A stretch of 64,000 bases of DNA from Clostridium paridis. GTDB lineage: Bacteria; Bacillota; Clostridia; Clostridiales; Clostridiaceae. A model generated the notes under the pieces. The model saw nothing but the letters and a program-made list of their open reading frames with translations. It was not told the DNA's origin and made no database searches. Of this stretch, positions 1-8,309 are shown piece after piece. Positions within the stretch are counted from its first letter, which is position 1, and each line of letters opens with the position of its first letter. The DNA is taken from contig NZ_JAESWA010000028.1 of the NCBI RefSeq assembly GCF_016765615.1, positions 1 to 64,000 on the forward strand, written 5' to 3'. The translations under genes and the position numbers were made by a program.

Positions 1-107
1 TTGAATTTGGCTGCGAACCTTAATTCTATTTTAACAAAAGGAGGTTTTTTTGCCTTCTCACCGCTAAAGCTTTTCCGAACACACTTGCATAGCAAGTGGT
101 TTTAATT
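1..107. other. Edge segment with a perfect hairpin; possible IS200/IS605-type element end
   Basis: No coding frame is supported here. Positions 82-98 form a perfect 7-bp stem (CACTTGC / GCAAGTG) with a 3-nt loop, followed on the plus strand by GTTTTAATT. It could be a weak terminator for a plus-strand gene to the left. Read on the minus strand, a short hairpin followed by GCTTTAGCGGTGAGAAGG (around 53-71) recalls the subterminal structure of IS200/IS605 elements. That recollection is not verified, and no transposase lies in the window. Confidence 0.3.
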
Positions 108-118
108 AGGACAATAAA

Positions 119-146
119 AGCACCTAGACAATAAAGTCTAAGTGCT
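119..146 (-). terminator. Terminator of the EamA transporter gene
   Basis: AGCAC-(C)-TAGAC / GTCTA-AGTGCT form a stem just past the stop at 164. On the minus strand it is followed by TTTTATT, which is typical of intrinsic termination. Confidence 0.6.
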
Positions 147-163
147 CAAATTTTAATAGTAAC

Positions 164-577
164 TTAAAATAGCATTACAAATATTCCTGCAGTTATTAGT
201 AAACTTGCAATTACTGTTTTTACCGTAAATTGCTCTCCTAAGATTATAAAAGATAAAATCAATGTAAGTACAATACTAGATTTATCAATAAGTGCAACTT
301 GCGATACTTTTCCTATAGATATTGCCTTATAATAAAATACCCACGATAATCCTGTAGCTAATCCTGATAAAATTAGAAAAATCCAATTTTTCTTAGATAA
401 ACTTCCCAGTCCATTTTGCGATCCCGTTGCAAATACTATCCCCCATGCTAAAACTATAATTACAACAGTTCTAATTGCTGTTGCTAAATTTGAATCAACA
501 CCTTTTATACCTACTTTTGCAAGAATTGAAGTTAATGCTGCAAATACTGCTGATAATATGGCAAATAGTTCCCACAT
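164..577 (-). CDS. Single-domain EamA/DMT-family transporter
   Basis: A 137-aa protein with four to five hydrophobic segments and one EamA repeat, ending in the usual small-residue C-terminal helix (ITAGIFVMLF). Classical DMT exporters carry two repeats (about 300 aa), so this one probably works as a homo- or heterodimer, like short DMT proteins. The substrate cannot be read from the sequence. I chose the ATG at 577 because GGGGTGAGG lies just upstream of it; the longer frame would start at a GTG inside that ribosome binding site. It is a single gene with its own terminator downstream. Confidence 0.8.
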   Translation of the reverse strand: MWELFAILSAVFAALTSILAKVGIKGVDSNLATAIRTVVIIVLAWGIVFATGSQNGLGSLSKKNWIFLILSGLATGLSWVFYYKAISIGKVSQVALIDKSSIVLTLILSFIILGEQFTVKTVIASLLITAGIFVMLF

Positions 578-656
578 CTTTTTCCTCACCCCTATCCCAT
601 TTTTGGTTTTTATAAAGATTACACTAACTTTTCATTTTTTCTTTTTTATATGTATT

Positions 657-2057
657 TCAATCTAATATATCCGCTCGTTTCTTTAAAATAGATTTAACCT
701 CCATTATATCCCGCTCATTAGTTTTGGACATTTTTATATATAATAAAGATGATGGAATTAAAAACAATTGAAAGATTATTAATGTAATTATATAATTAGT
801 CGGCTCTCCAGTTTGTGATGAAATAATAGCTAACATAACACCTACTCCAGTATTACCAATTGTTCTGCCAAATCCATTAGCTAAATTAGCTATGCTAAAT
901 GCTGCCCCTCTATATTCAGGAAGATTTACATCTGTTATTATGGCAAGCCAGTTTGGTGTATTAGCTGATTGTGCTGCACTTGCTAGAAATGATAAAACAA
1001 ATATTACTGCTATCCATGGATTAATAAATATTTGCTTTATCAAATCCTCCAATATCAATACCGGATCAGTTGTATTATGAAGCACTAAATTTTTCATTGG
1101 AATTAAAAACATTACAATATATAGTGGCATCATCAAAAATACAAAGCGAGCTGTTAATAAAGCTCTTCCTCTACTTTTTTTCCTCTGAGCCAAATCTCCT
1201 AGATATCCAAAATAAGTTGAAGTAAGACCACCTATTTGAAACAATGCAAAAAGATATCCAGATGCTATAATTGCTGTTTGAATAGAATACCCCTGATGTA
1301 ATATCTTTGAAATATATAGCGTTGGTAGCCATATTAAGGTACCCGTTGTTATGTTCATAAAAAATGCTTGTACAAGCAATAACATATTACTTTTATGTGA
1401 GGCAATAGTCTTAAGATTCTCAAATTTAATACTGTAATTGTATCCCTGGCCTTTTTGAATAAGTTCTTGTAACTCTGGTTCAGCTTCCCCAAGACTTGGT
1501 TCTCTTACAAAAACATATAAAATCACTAGAAATAGTCCTATAATACTTACTATTTCAAAAGGTTTTCTCCAATTTGATGAAGCAGCAACTAATGATGCCA
1601 TTACTGCACCCAAAATTCCACCAAACCCTTGAGACATTCCCCAAAGGCTTAACATCATTCCACGAAATTTATAAGGAATATAATCAGTTAAAACACTGAA
1701 CCCGATTGAAGCTATACACCCTAAGCCAATTCCAGTAAAAACTTGGTATATAAATAATTCAAAATAACTATTGGCACGAGATGTTAAAAATACTGAAACA
1801 ACCCAGAAAATAGTTCCTATAATAATAAGTATTTTTCTATTATATTTACCTGCAAGATACCCCCAATAGATAGATGAAATTGCTGTTACTAATATATTTA
1901 CTCCAGATACAATTCCAAGTGAAGATACCTGTATATTTAAATCCTTTGCTATAGATGAAAATAAGGGAGGAAATAATCCAATTATTATGTTGTCAAATGC
2001 AGCTAATGCCACAAACACAAATATAGTATAAATCACTTTAATATCTTTTGATTTCAA
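657..2057 (-). CDS. MFS transporter
   Basis: A 466-aa polytopic protein with about 12 predicted membrane helices. The MFS motif A-like loop between helices 2 and 3 reads GYLAGKYNRK (about 67-76), and a second such loop after the middle reads GYLGDLAQRKKSRGR. The central cytoplasmic loop (about 190-215) is charged. The product is a plasma-membrane secondary transporter, and the substrate is unclear. The start codon is TTG at 2057, supported by AAAAGGAGT about ten bases upstream. It is transcribed divergently from the glycosyltransferase at 2247. Confidence 0.85.
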   Translation of the reverse strand: MKSKDIKVIYTIFVFVALAAFDNIIIGLFPPLFSSIAKDLNIQVSSLGIVSGVNILVTAISSIYWGYLAGKYNRKILIIIGTIFWVVSVFLTSRANSYFELFIYQVFTGIGLGCIASIGFSVLTDYIPYKFRGMMLSLWGMSQGFGGILGAVMASLVAASSNWRKPFEIVSIIGLFLVILYVFVREPSLGEAEPELQELIQKGQGYNYSIKFENLKTIASHKSNMLLLVQAFFMNITTGTLIWLPTLYISKILHQGYSIQTAIIASGYLFALFQIGGLTSTYFGYLGDLAQRKKSRGRALLTARFVFLMMPLYIVMFLIPMKNLVLHNTTDPVLILEDLIKQIFINPWIAVIFVLSFLASAAQSANTPNWLAIITDVNLPEYRGAAFSIANLANGFGRTIGNTGVGVMLAIISSQTGEPTNYIITLIIFQLFLIPSSLLYIKMSKTNERDIMEVKSILKKRADILD

Positions 2058-2246
2058 AAGTTCACTAACTCCTTTTAATAATAAATTCTAGCATATTTAA
2101 TTCTCTGTTAATTATTGTACTACATAGCACCTATAGTAATATTTATATTTTTTATATTTAATGTAATTTTAATTTAGCTTTAACCTTTTTTTAAATTTTA
2201 ATAGCTAAGATACAATTAAATATTTAAAAGCGAAAGGATTACATAT

Positions 2247-3380
2247 ATGATTAAAAATATACTTATTCTCTCATCAGATTTTACTGGACATGGACACAAA
2301 AGTATTACTGAATCCTTATGTGAGCAACTTGATAAAAATAAGGACATTAAAACTCATATTGTTGATGGGTTTACACTAGGTGGAAATATACTTGTAAATG
2401 TAGGTAAGGCCTACGGCCCAATTACTCGAAAGTCCGAAGCATTGTGGGAACTAATTTGGGATATATCCTCAAGTAAGCCCTCACTAATTAATGAAATAAT
2501 TGAATTGAAAATAAAAGAAAATTTTATAAGCTTAATAAAGGAACTTAATCCTGATTTAATATTAACGTTACATCCAAACTTTAACGGCTCAATTTTAAAT
2601 ATATTAGAAAAAAATAATATAAAAATACCTGTGATTACACTTATTGCTGATTTAATAAGCATATCTCCCTTATGGGCAGATCCTAGGGCAAGCTATGTTA
2701 TAAGTCCAACCATTGAGGCTAAAGATAAGTGTATTAATTATGGCGTCTCTGGTGAAAATATAAAAATTTTCGGATTTCCAGTGCGTTCAAGATTTTATAA
2801 TAATGTACTACCTTATAAGGAAGATATAAATCTTGGAACAGATTCTCCATTAAATTGCTTAATAATGAGTGGTGGAGAAGGCTCTGGTAACATGAAGAAA
2901 ATAGCTGAAACTCTACTTGATAATTTTAATTGTACTGTGAAAATAATAGCAGGCAGAAATAAAGCATTAAAAAATAAACTAGAAACTTCTTTATGTTCTA
3001 AATATGGAAATAGAGCTGAAATATATGGATTTACAAAAGATATACATAACTTAATGCAAACCTCTGATATTGCCTTTATTAGAGCTAGTCCTAATGTTAT
3101 GATGGAAGCAATTGCATGTAACGTTCCATTTATATTAACTGGAGCTCTGCCTGGTCAAGAAAAGGACAACCCAGTATTTGCTGAAAAATATAATCTTGGA
3201 GTTGTATGTACTGATATACATAAAATAAAGAATCTTATTAGTGACTTAATAGCAAATAATGCTGAAAAACTAATTAGCATTAGAACTTCTCAAAGAATTT
3301 TCAATAATCCTCATATTGCAGAAAACATTGTGGATTTTATTTCAAGTATAGATAATCATATAGATAAAGTCGCACTTTAA
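2247..3380 (+). CDS. UgtP/MGDG-synthase-type glycosyltransferase (GT28)
   Basis: A 377-aa protein. The N-terminal half resembles the MGDG_synth domain: an opening ILILSSDFTGHGHKS (about 5-19) with the Gly/His-rich loop, and LNPDLILTLHP (about 100-110). The C-terminal half is a GT-B donor-binding domain with SGGEGSG (about 211-217) and the DIAFIRASPNVMMEAIA signature. Relatives transfer sugar from UDP-sugar to diacylglycerol at the membrane, or act like MurG. It probably makes a membrane glycolipid; acceptor and sugar are not determined. It is a single gene, with a bidirectional terminator just downstream. Confidence 0.8.
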   Translation: MIKNILILSSDFTGHGHKSITESLCEQLDKNKDIKTHIVDGFTLGGNILVNVGKAYGPITRKSEALWELIWDISSSKPSLINEIIELKIKENFISLIKELNPDLILTLHPNFNGSILNILEKNNIKIPVITLIADLISISPLWADPRASYVISPTIEAKDKCINYGVSGENIKIFGFPVRSRFYNNVLPYKEDINLGTDSPLNCLIMSGGEGSGNMKKIAETLLDNFNCTVKIIAGRNKALKNKLETSLCSKYGNRAEIYGFTKDIHNLMQTSDIAFIRASPNVMMEAIACNVPFILTGALPGQEKDNPVFAEKYNLGVVCTDIHKIKNLISDLIANNAEKLISIRTSQRIFNNPHIAENIVDFISSIDNHIDKVAL

Positions 3381-3391
3381 ATTTTTGTGAA

Positions 3392-3432
3392 AAAGCTAAT
3401 TATATATTTTTATGGAATATATAATTAGCTTT
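3392..3432. terminator. Bidirectional terminator
   Basis: A perfect 16-bp stem (AAAGCTAATTATATAT and its complement) with a 9-nt loop lies between the convergent glycosyltransferase and sensor kinase genes. It has A runs on one side and T runs on the other, so it can serve both. Confidence 0.8.
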
Positions 3433-3439
3433 ATTAATT

Positions 3440-4819
3440 TTACACTTTAAATCTTACAGATATACTTGTTCCTTTTCCGTCTTCGCTTTCTACCTCTATA
3501 TCTCCTTTATGCATTTCTACAATCCATTTTGCAATTGATAAACCTAATCCAGTTCCACCTTTATCCTTTGACCTTGATTTATCTACTGTATAAAATCTAT
3601 TAAATATATTTTCAAATTCTTCTTTTGGTATTCCTATACCACTATCACTTACAGTTATCTTTACAGTTCCCTCTTCTAGCTTTGAACTAATATCAATCTT
3701 TCCCTGTTTAGGTGTAAATTTAATACTATTATCAATAAAAATTCTTAACATCTGCTTTATCATTTTATAATCTGCTAATATCTTCACTTCATCATTGCTT
3801 TTGCTTTCTATTATATTATCCTCAGCTATTAATTTACTTTCCTCAACTACTTCATTTATTAACTCATTAAGAGGAAATTCTTTTTTTTCTATCTTTTGAT
3901 TGCCACTATCACCTCTAGCTAAGAATAAAAGTTTTTCAACTAATGCTACCATATTATCTGTCTCAAACCTTATAGCATAAATTGATTTTTCTAGTGCCTC
4001 TCTATCATCCTTTCCCCATCTATGTAATAAATTTGCATATCCTTGAATTACTGCAATAGGTGTTCTTAACTCATGAGAAGCATCTGATACAAATTGAGTT
4101 TGTTTATTAAATGATTCTTGAAGTCTATCTATCATATTATTAAATGTATCTCCAAGTCTCTTAAGCTCATCTTCTGGTCCCTTTACATCAATACGTTCTT
4201 TTAAGTTATTAATGCTTATATTGTCCGCAGCTTTAGTAATGTCATCAATTGGCTTTAGCATCCTTTTGCTTAACACATAGCCTAATATAATTGATGCAAT
4301 CATACCTATAAAATCAGCTACTGCCATAAATATAAATAAAATCTTCAAAAAGTCATACTCATTATCCATGTCCTTAACAATTTGTACATAGACAACTCCA
4401 TAGGTCTTATTATCAAGCTTAACATTCTCATATAATAAACGCCTATCACCTTCTTCAACCTTCATTATTTTATCATTCATAGCTCTCTCTTTATCTCTAA
4501 TTCTAAACTTAAACTTATCTGTTGAATTTATTATAGTGCCATTTTCTTGTATTATCCTTATGTGAATATCTTGTTTAGAAGGGACATCTGATAAAATATC
4601 TTTATCAGATAAGTCCACAGCTTGATTTTGATCTGATACTTTATTTAAAACTATAGTTTTAACATCTTCAACTTCTTTATTACCTTGATTATATACATAG
4701 TATTTTACTCCGTACAAAATTGCTGCATTTAAAATCAATAAAATTAGCGAGAACATAAGTGCATATATAAGTGTTAATTTAACTGAAATCTTTGCATTTC
4801 TAAAGATTTTTATTTTCAT
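3440..4819 (-). CDS. OmpR-system sensor histidine kinase
   Basis: 459 aa. TM1 (about 14-37), an extracytoplasmic sensor of about 120 residues, TM2 (about 160-184) and HAMP, then HisKA with the H-box ASHELRTP (phosphorylated His about 249). The HATPase domain follows, with N-box DNSIKF, G1 DSGIGIP and G2 GGTGLGLS. It autophosphorylates and passes phosphate to the regulator encoded immediately upstream (2-bp gap). Together with the PepSY protein it forms a membrane stress-type three-gene cluster. The signal is unknown. All catalytic boxes look intact. Confidence 0.92.
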   Translation of the reverse strand: MKIKIFRNAKISVKLTLIYALMFSLILLILNAAILYGVKYYVYNQGNKEVEDVKTIVLNKVSDQNQAVDLSDKDILSDVPSKQDIHIRIIQENGTIINSTDKFKFRIRDKERAMNDKIMKVEEGDRRLLYENVKLDNKTYGVVYVQIVKDMDNEYDFLKILFIFMAVADFIGMIASIILGYVLSKRMLKPIDDITKAADNISINNLKERIDVKGPEDELKRLGDTFNNMIDRLQESFNKQTQFVSDASHELRTPIAVIQGYANLLHRWGKDDREALEKSIYAIRFETDNMVALVEKLLFLARGDSGNQKIEKKEFPLNELINEVVEESKLIAEDNIIESKSNDEVKILADYKMIKQMLRIFIDNSIKFTPKQGKIDISSKLEEGTVKITVSDSGIGIPKEEFENIFNRFYTVDKSRSKDKGGTGLGLSIAKWIVEMHKGDIEVESEDGKGTSISVRFKV

Positions 4820-4821
4820 GA

Positions 4822-5502
4822 TTAATCACCCTTAATAACATATCCTACCCCTCTAATGGTAGTTATTAGTTTAGCTTCAAAACCGTCATCAATTTTACTT
4901 CTTAAATATCTAATAAACACATCTACTACGTTAGTATCCCCTATGTAGTCATATCCCCAAACTTTTTGAATTAACTGTTCTCTAGTAAGCACAACATTCT
5001 TATTAACTAATAGCATTTCAAGAAGATCATATTCTTTTTTAGTAAGTTCAATTTCTTTTTCAGCTCTTCTAACTTGATGGGTTCTATTATCCATAACAAC
5101 ATCCTTAAGTTTAATCATACTATCTTTATGCTCTAAAGACTTTCCTCTTTCATAAACTCTTATTCTTGCTAAAAGTTCCTCAATGGCAAATGGCTTTGTA
5201 AGATAATCATTAGCTCCTACATCCAATCCTATTACTTTATCTGATACATCACTTTTTGCTGTAAGCATTATAATAGGAATTGTTGAAAATTCTCTTATCC
5301 TCCTGCAAACCTCAATCCCATTAATTATAGGAATCATTACATCTAAAAGAATTAAATCATATTGGTTTTCTTGAGCTTTTTCTAACCCTTCTCGGCCATC
5401 ATACACTACCTCTACCTTATATCCTTCATGTCTTAATTCCATTTCAACAAACATAGCCATCTGCTTTTCATCTTCAACTAATAAAATTTTAAACTCTCTC
5501 AT
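4822..5502 (-). CDS. OmpR/PhoB-family response regulator
   Basis: 226 aa. Receiver domain with acidic pocket VEDE, phospho-acceptor Asp54 in LLDVMIP and Lys103 in LTKPF. The C-terminal winged helix reads LTKKEYDLLEMLL to RGVGYVI. It is the cognate partner of the kinase at 3440-4819, which it nearly abuts. A small hairpin at 5526-5542 separates it from the PepSY gene upstream, so read-through or a second promoter is possible. The regulon is unknown, but autoregulation together with the PepSY gene is common in this arrangement. Confidence 0.93.
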   Translation of the reverse strand: MREFKILLVEDEKQMAMFVEMELRHEGYKVEVVYDGREGLEKAQENQYDLILLDVMIPIINGIEVCRRIREFSTIPIIMLTAKSDVSDKVIGLDVGANDYLTKPFAIEELLARIRVYERGKSLEHKDSMIKLKDVVMDNRTHQVRRAEKEIELTKKEYDLLEMLLVNKNVVLTREQLIQKVWGYDYIGDTNVVDVFIRYLRSKIDDGFEAKLITTIRGVGYVIKGD

Positions 5503-5525
5503 AAATTTACCTCCATAAGAAAATA

Positions 5526-5542
5526 GTGAGCAGATAGCTCAC
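5526..5542 (-). terminator. Short hairpin between PepSY and regulator genes
   Basis: GTGAGC / GCTCAC with a 5-nt loop, followed on the minus strand by TATTTTC. It could be a weak or partial terminator inside a PepSY-regulator-kinase operon. Confidence 0.45.
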
Positions 5543-5569
5543 CGTTTAATTATACTATATACCACTTTT

Positions 5570-5971
5570 TCAACCTTTGCCATGTTTCTCTCTTTCTACT
5601 CTGTGGTTATTTTCTCCTCTATCATTTCCTCTTCTATCATGTCCTTGTAATATTACACCATATTCAGAATCTAACTTAACTTCTTTAAGTGTACTATCTT
5701 TGTCTTTAATACTAAACTTATATTCAAATACTGCATCTCTAAAATTTAATTCCTTATCTACTTTTATAACCTCGCCTGGCACCTTACCTAACGCAATTTT
5801 TTCAAGCTGAGCCTCTGAGTATTTTATGTTTCCGTTTGCTTTAGAATAGACAAAACCCACTACTGACCCTGCAATAATTACAACTCCTACTATGGTCACT
5901 GAAGAAATAATAATTATCTTCTTCTTGTACTTTTTACAAAAATCCTTAATTTTAATTAGAATATCTTTCAT
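5570..5971 (-). CDS. Membrane-anchored PepSY-domain protein
   Basis: 133 aa. A Lys-rich cytoplasmic N-terminus, one membrane helix (about 19-43), then a short extracytoplasmic PepSY-like domain (YSEAQLEKIALGKVPGEVIKV, about 56-76, and the VKLDSEYGVIL strand) and a charged Gly/Arg/His tail. PepSY proteins often accompany two-component systems and may modulate proteases or sensing at the membrane. The ribosome binding site is GGAGG nine bases before the ATG. It is probably co-transcribed with the regulator and kinase downstream. Confidence 0.7.
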   Translation of the reverse strand: MKDILIKIKDFCKKYKKKIIIISSVTIVGVVIIAGSVVGFVYSKANGNIKYSEAQLEKIALGKVPGEVIKVDKELNFRDAVFEYKFSIKDKDSTLKEVKLDSEYGVILQGHDRRGNDRGENNHRVEREKHGKG

Positions 5972-6100
5972 TATCCACTACCTCCGTATCTTTTAATCAT
6001 GCTCCTTATTACTATAGTTATATTAATTTAACTGAATTAAAAAATACTAAAGATGAGATTAAAATCAGATTAAAACTTTATGTGATTATCTGAAGCGATC

Positions 6101-6694
6101 TTACTTTTTTACAATAAAGATATAGTGTAAGTCATCTGGAAATACTTTTTGTGTTATCTTAAAACCAGCATCAATTAGTTCTTTCTCCATATCTAATGAA
6201 GAGATTCTTGGAGGCATTGGTTTACCAGCAATATGACTTTCTTTTTTTTCAATTTCAAAACATAAGAATTGTCCACCATCCTTAAGTACGCGCTTAATTT
6301 CATTCAGAGTTTTAGATAATGGATTAACTTCATGTAAAACTAATGAGGCAAGAGCAATATCAATGGAGTCATCTGTCAGCGGGATATTATCCAGTCTTCC
6401 TTCTATTAATTTTATATTTGTAATATTCTTATCCTTTGACTTAGTATCTATTACCTCTAATATTTTAGGATCCATATCTAGAGCATAAACTAAGCCATCA
6501 ACCATTTGAGCTGATGGAATTGATAGGTACCCAGTTCCTTCTCCTAGATCTAAGATGTTATCATTTTTCTTAATATCTAACATCTGTAATATTTCTTCTG
6601 GAGGGAAGTTTTTCATTCTTTCAACTCCATCTAACGCTTCTATTTTCCTTTGTAAATTACCTATTCCTTTTGAATTATGCTCATGTGTATTCAT
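6101..6694 (-). CDS. Class I SAM-dependent methyltransferase
   Basis: 197 aa with a Rossmann methyltransferase fold. The SAM motif I is LDLGEGTGYLSIP (about 45-57), where the usual GxGxG is present as GEGTG. The acidic end of strand 2 is ALDMDPKI, and the motif after it contains LVLHEV. It is closest in layout to UbiE/Methyltransf_11 proteins. The substrate is unknown. The ribosome binding site is AAAGGAG eight bases before the ATG. It lies downstream of the Rrf2 regulator on the same strand, but a hairpin separates them. Confidence 0.8.
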   Translation of the reverse strand: MNTHEHNSKGIGNLQRKIEALDGVERMKNFPPEEILQMLDIKKNDNILDLGEGTGYLSIPSAQMVDGLVYALDMDPKILEVIDTKSKDKNITNIKLIEGRLDNIPLTDDSIDIALASLVLHEVNPLSKTLNEIKRVLKDGGQFLCFEIEKKESHIAGKPMPPRISSLDMEKELIDAGFKITQKVFPDDLHYIFIVKK

Positions 6695-6769
6695 TCTTCA
6701 TTCTCCTTTAACTATTTTATTTTAAACTCATACATTAAAGACATTTTATGTCTGTGATTGGAATATAAA

Positions 6770-6787
6770 AAGCCTTATATATGGCTT
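6770..6787 (-). terminator. Probable terminator of the Rrf2 gene
   Basis: AAGCC / GGCTT with an 8-nt loop, followed on the minus strand by TTTATATT. It is short but sits directly past the Rrf2 stop codon. Confidence 0.5.
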
Positions 6788-6800
6788 ATTATATAAATAA

Positions 6801-7214
6801 TTACTCCCTACATTCTTTCTTACATACAGATTCTTGCACTACTTCGTATAATTTTTTATTCTGAAGATAAGTCTCCAAAACTTCTTCAGCTTCTGCCATT
6901 ACTTTATCAATTCGGCACTCACCTTCTTCGTGAAATTCACAATTAAATAATGCTCCAGTTCCTTCTGTAGCTTTTATAACATCCATAAATGAAATGTCTT
7001 CTTTCTTTTTACGCAAAACATACCCACCATTAACGCCTGAAGTTGATTGTATTAAATTGGCTTTTACTAGCTGGGTTAAAATTTTTGAAAGATATGGCGC
7101 TGATATATTAAAGTGCTTTGCTAGTGTTTGTAAGTTTAAATTATCAGTTTTATCATGCATCATCATATACGCAAGAGTATGTAGTGCATAGTTTGTAGCT
7201 TTTGTGTATTTCAT
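6801..7214 (-). CDS. Rrf2-family transcriptional regulator
   Basis: 137 aa starting MKYTKATNYALH, the usual Rrf2 opening. A winged helix spans about 20-70, and the recognition region YLSKILTQLVKANLI is followed by the wing SGVNGGYVLRK. Four cysteines (92, 100, 131, 135) lie in the C-terminal half. They could bind an Fe-S cluster or sense thiol/redox state, but the spacing is not the IscR pattern. The ATG at 7214 was preferred to a GTG nine bases upstream, because AAGGA lies about ten bases before the ATG and only one base before the GTG. The targets are unknown. Confidence 0.85.
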   Translation of the reverse strand: MKYTKATNYALHTLAYMMMHDKTDNLNLQTLAKHFNISAPYLSKILTQLVKANLIQSTSGVNGGYVLRKKKEDISFMDVIKATEGTGALFNCEFHEEGECRIDKVMAEAEEVLETYLQNKKLYEVVQESVCKKECRE

Positions 7215-7297
7215 ACTAATCACATCCTTAAAAGGTATTACAGAGTTTATTTGTCTTTAATTATATTTGTATTAGTTTCCTTTGTCAATCCATAAAA

Positions 7298-7328
7298 AGT
7301 GGCAAAATAATTAACTAGTCTTGCCACT
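7298..7328 (-). terminator. Terminator of scrBK
   Basis: A perfect 8-bp stem AGTGGCAA / TTGCCACT, followed on the minus strand by TTTTAT, 43 bases past the scrK stop. Confidence 0.75.
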
Positions 7329-7370
7329 CTTTTCATCAACAATTAAATCCTTTTTTAATTTTATAGTTAC

Positions 7371-8309
7371 TTAATCCATCTCACTTAATGTCGGCATTGA
7401 TGCTATTGCCCCGTAATTTGTGCACGTAATTGCTCCAACTTTATTGGCAAAAGCAACTATATCTTTCCATTCTTCAAATTCTATATTTTGTTTATCTTCA
7501 ATCTCTGCAACTTTTTTTAATACAGCTCCTACAAATGAATCTCCAGCACCTGTTGAATCCACTTGTTTAATTTTAATAGATGGAATTATTGCATTTTCAC
7601 CATTAACACTTAAATACGTTCCTTTTGCACCTAGCGTAATAGTTACAACTTTAGCACCTAGCTCATGTAATTTATTAACACCCGATTCTATATCTTTTTC
7701 TTGTGTTAATAAAAATAATTCTTCATCACTTAACTTAGTGAAATCACTTTCTTTTAAAAATTTAATGCTATCTTCAACAAACAAATCTAATTTATCTGGC
7801 GTTATTAATGCATCTCTATAGTTTGGATCAAATGATACATAAACATTATTGGCTTTAGCATGATTTAATAATTTGAAATATGTCTTCTTTAATTCACCTT
7901 CTAAAAATCCTGTAGCTGAACCAAAATGAATGATATCTGAATTTGTTATCTTTGATAGATCAACATTATCAAATGAATATTCTCCATCACTCCCCCTTAA
8001 GAAATCAAAGTTCCGTTCTCCATCTTCATCAATTCCAACTAAAGCTATTGTGGTGCTACCTTTTTCTACAGTCATTTCAGTATTTATATCTAAGTCCTGC
8101 AAAAGTTCAATTAAATATTTTCCGAAGAAGTCATTACCCACTTGCCCTAAGAAATAAGAGTTACCTCCTAGCTTACAAATGCTTGCTGCCACATTTGCTG
8201 GCGCACCTCCAGCTTTCTTTTCAAATTTCTCTCCATTTTTCAAACCTTTATTATCTACACATACCATATCAATTAAAAGTTCTCCGATACAAAAAACATT
8301 ATTACTCAT
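7371..8309 (-). CDS. scrK: Fructokinase (PfkB family)
   Basis: 312 aa, ribokinase/PfkB family. Signature 1 is KKAGGAPANVAASICKLG (about 31-48). Signature 2 and the catalytic base lie in VDSTGAGDSFVGAVL (about 250-264; the Asp of GAGD is the base). It phosphorylates the fructose released from sucrose-6-phosphate, using ATP, in the cytoplasm. It overlaps the sucrose-6-phosphate hydrolase gene by 8 bp, which points to translational coupling and supports fructose as substrate over other PfkB sugars. The ribosome binding site AAGGAG lies inside the end of scrB. Confidence 0.9.
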   Translation of the reverse strand: MSNNVFCIGELLIDMVCVDNKGLKNGEKFEKKAGGAPANVAASICKLGGNSYFLGQVGNDFFGKYLIELLQDLDINTEMTVEKGSTTIALVGIDEDGERNFDFLRGSDGEYSFDNVDLSKITNSDIIHFGSATGFLEGELKKTYFKLLNHAKANNVYVSFDPNYRDALITPDKLDLFVEDSIKFLKESDFTKLSDEELFLLTQEKDIESGVNKLHELGAKVVTITLGAKGTYLSVNGENAIIPSIKIKQVDSTGAGDSFVGAVLKKVAEIEDKQNIEFEEWKDIVAFANKVGAITCTNYGAIASMPTLSEMD

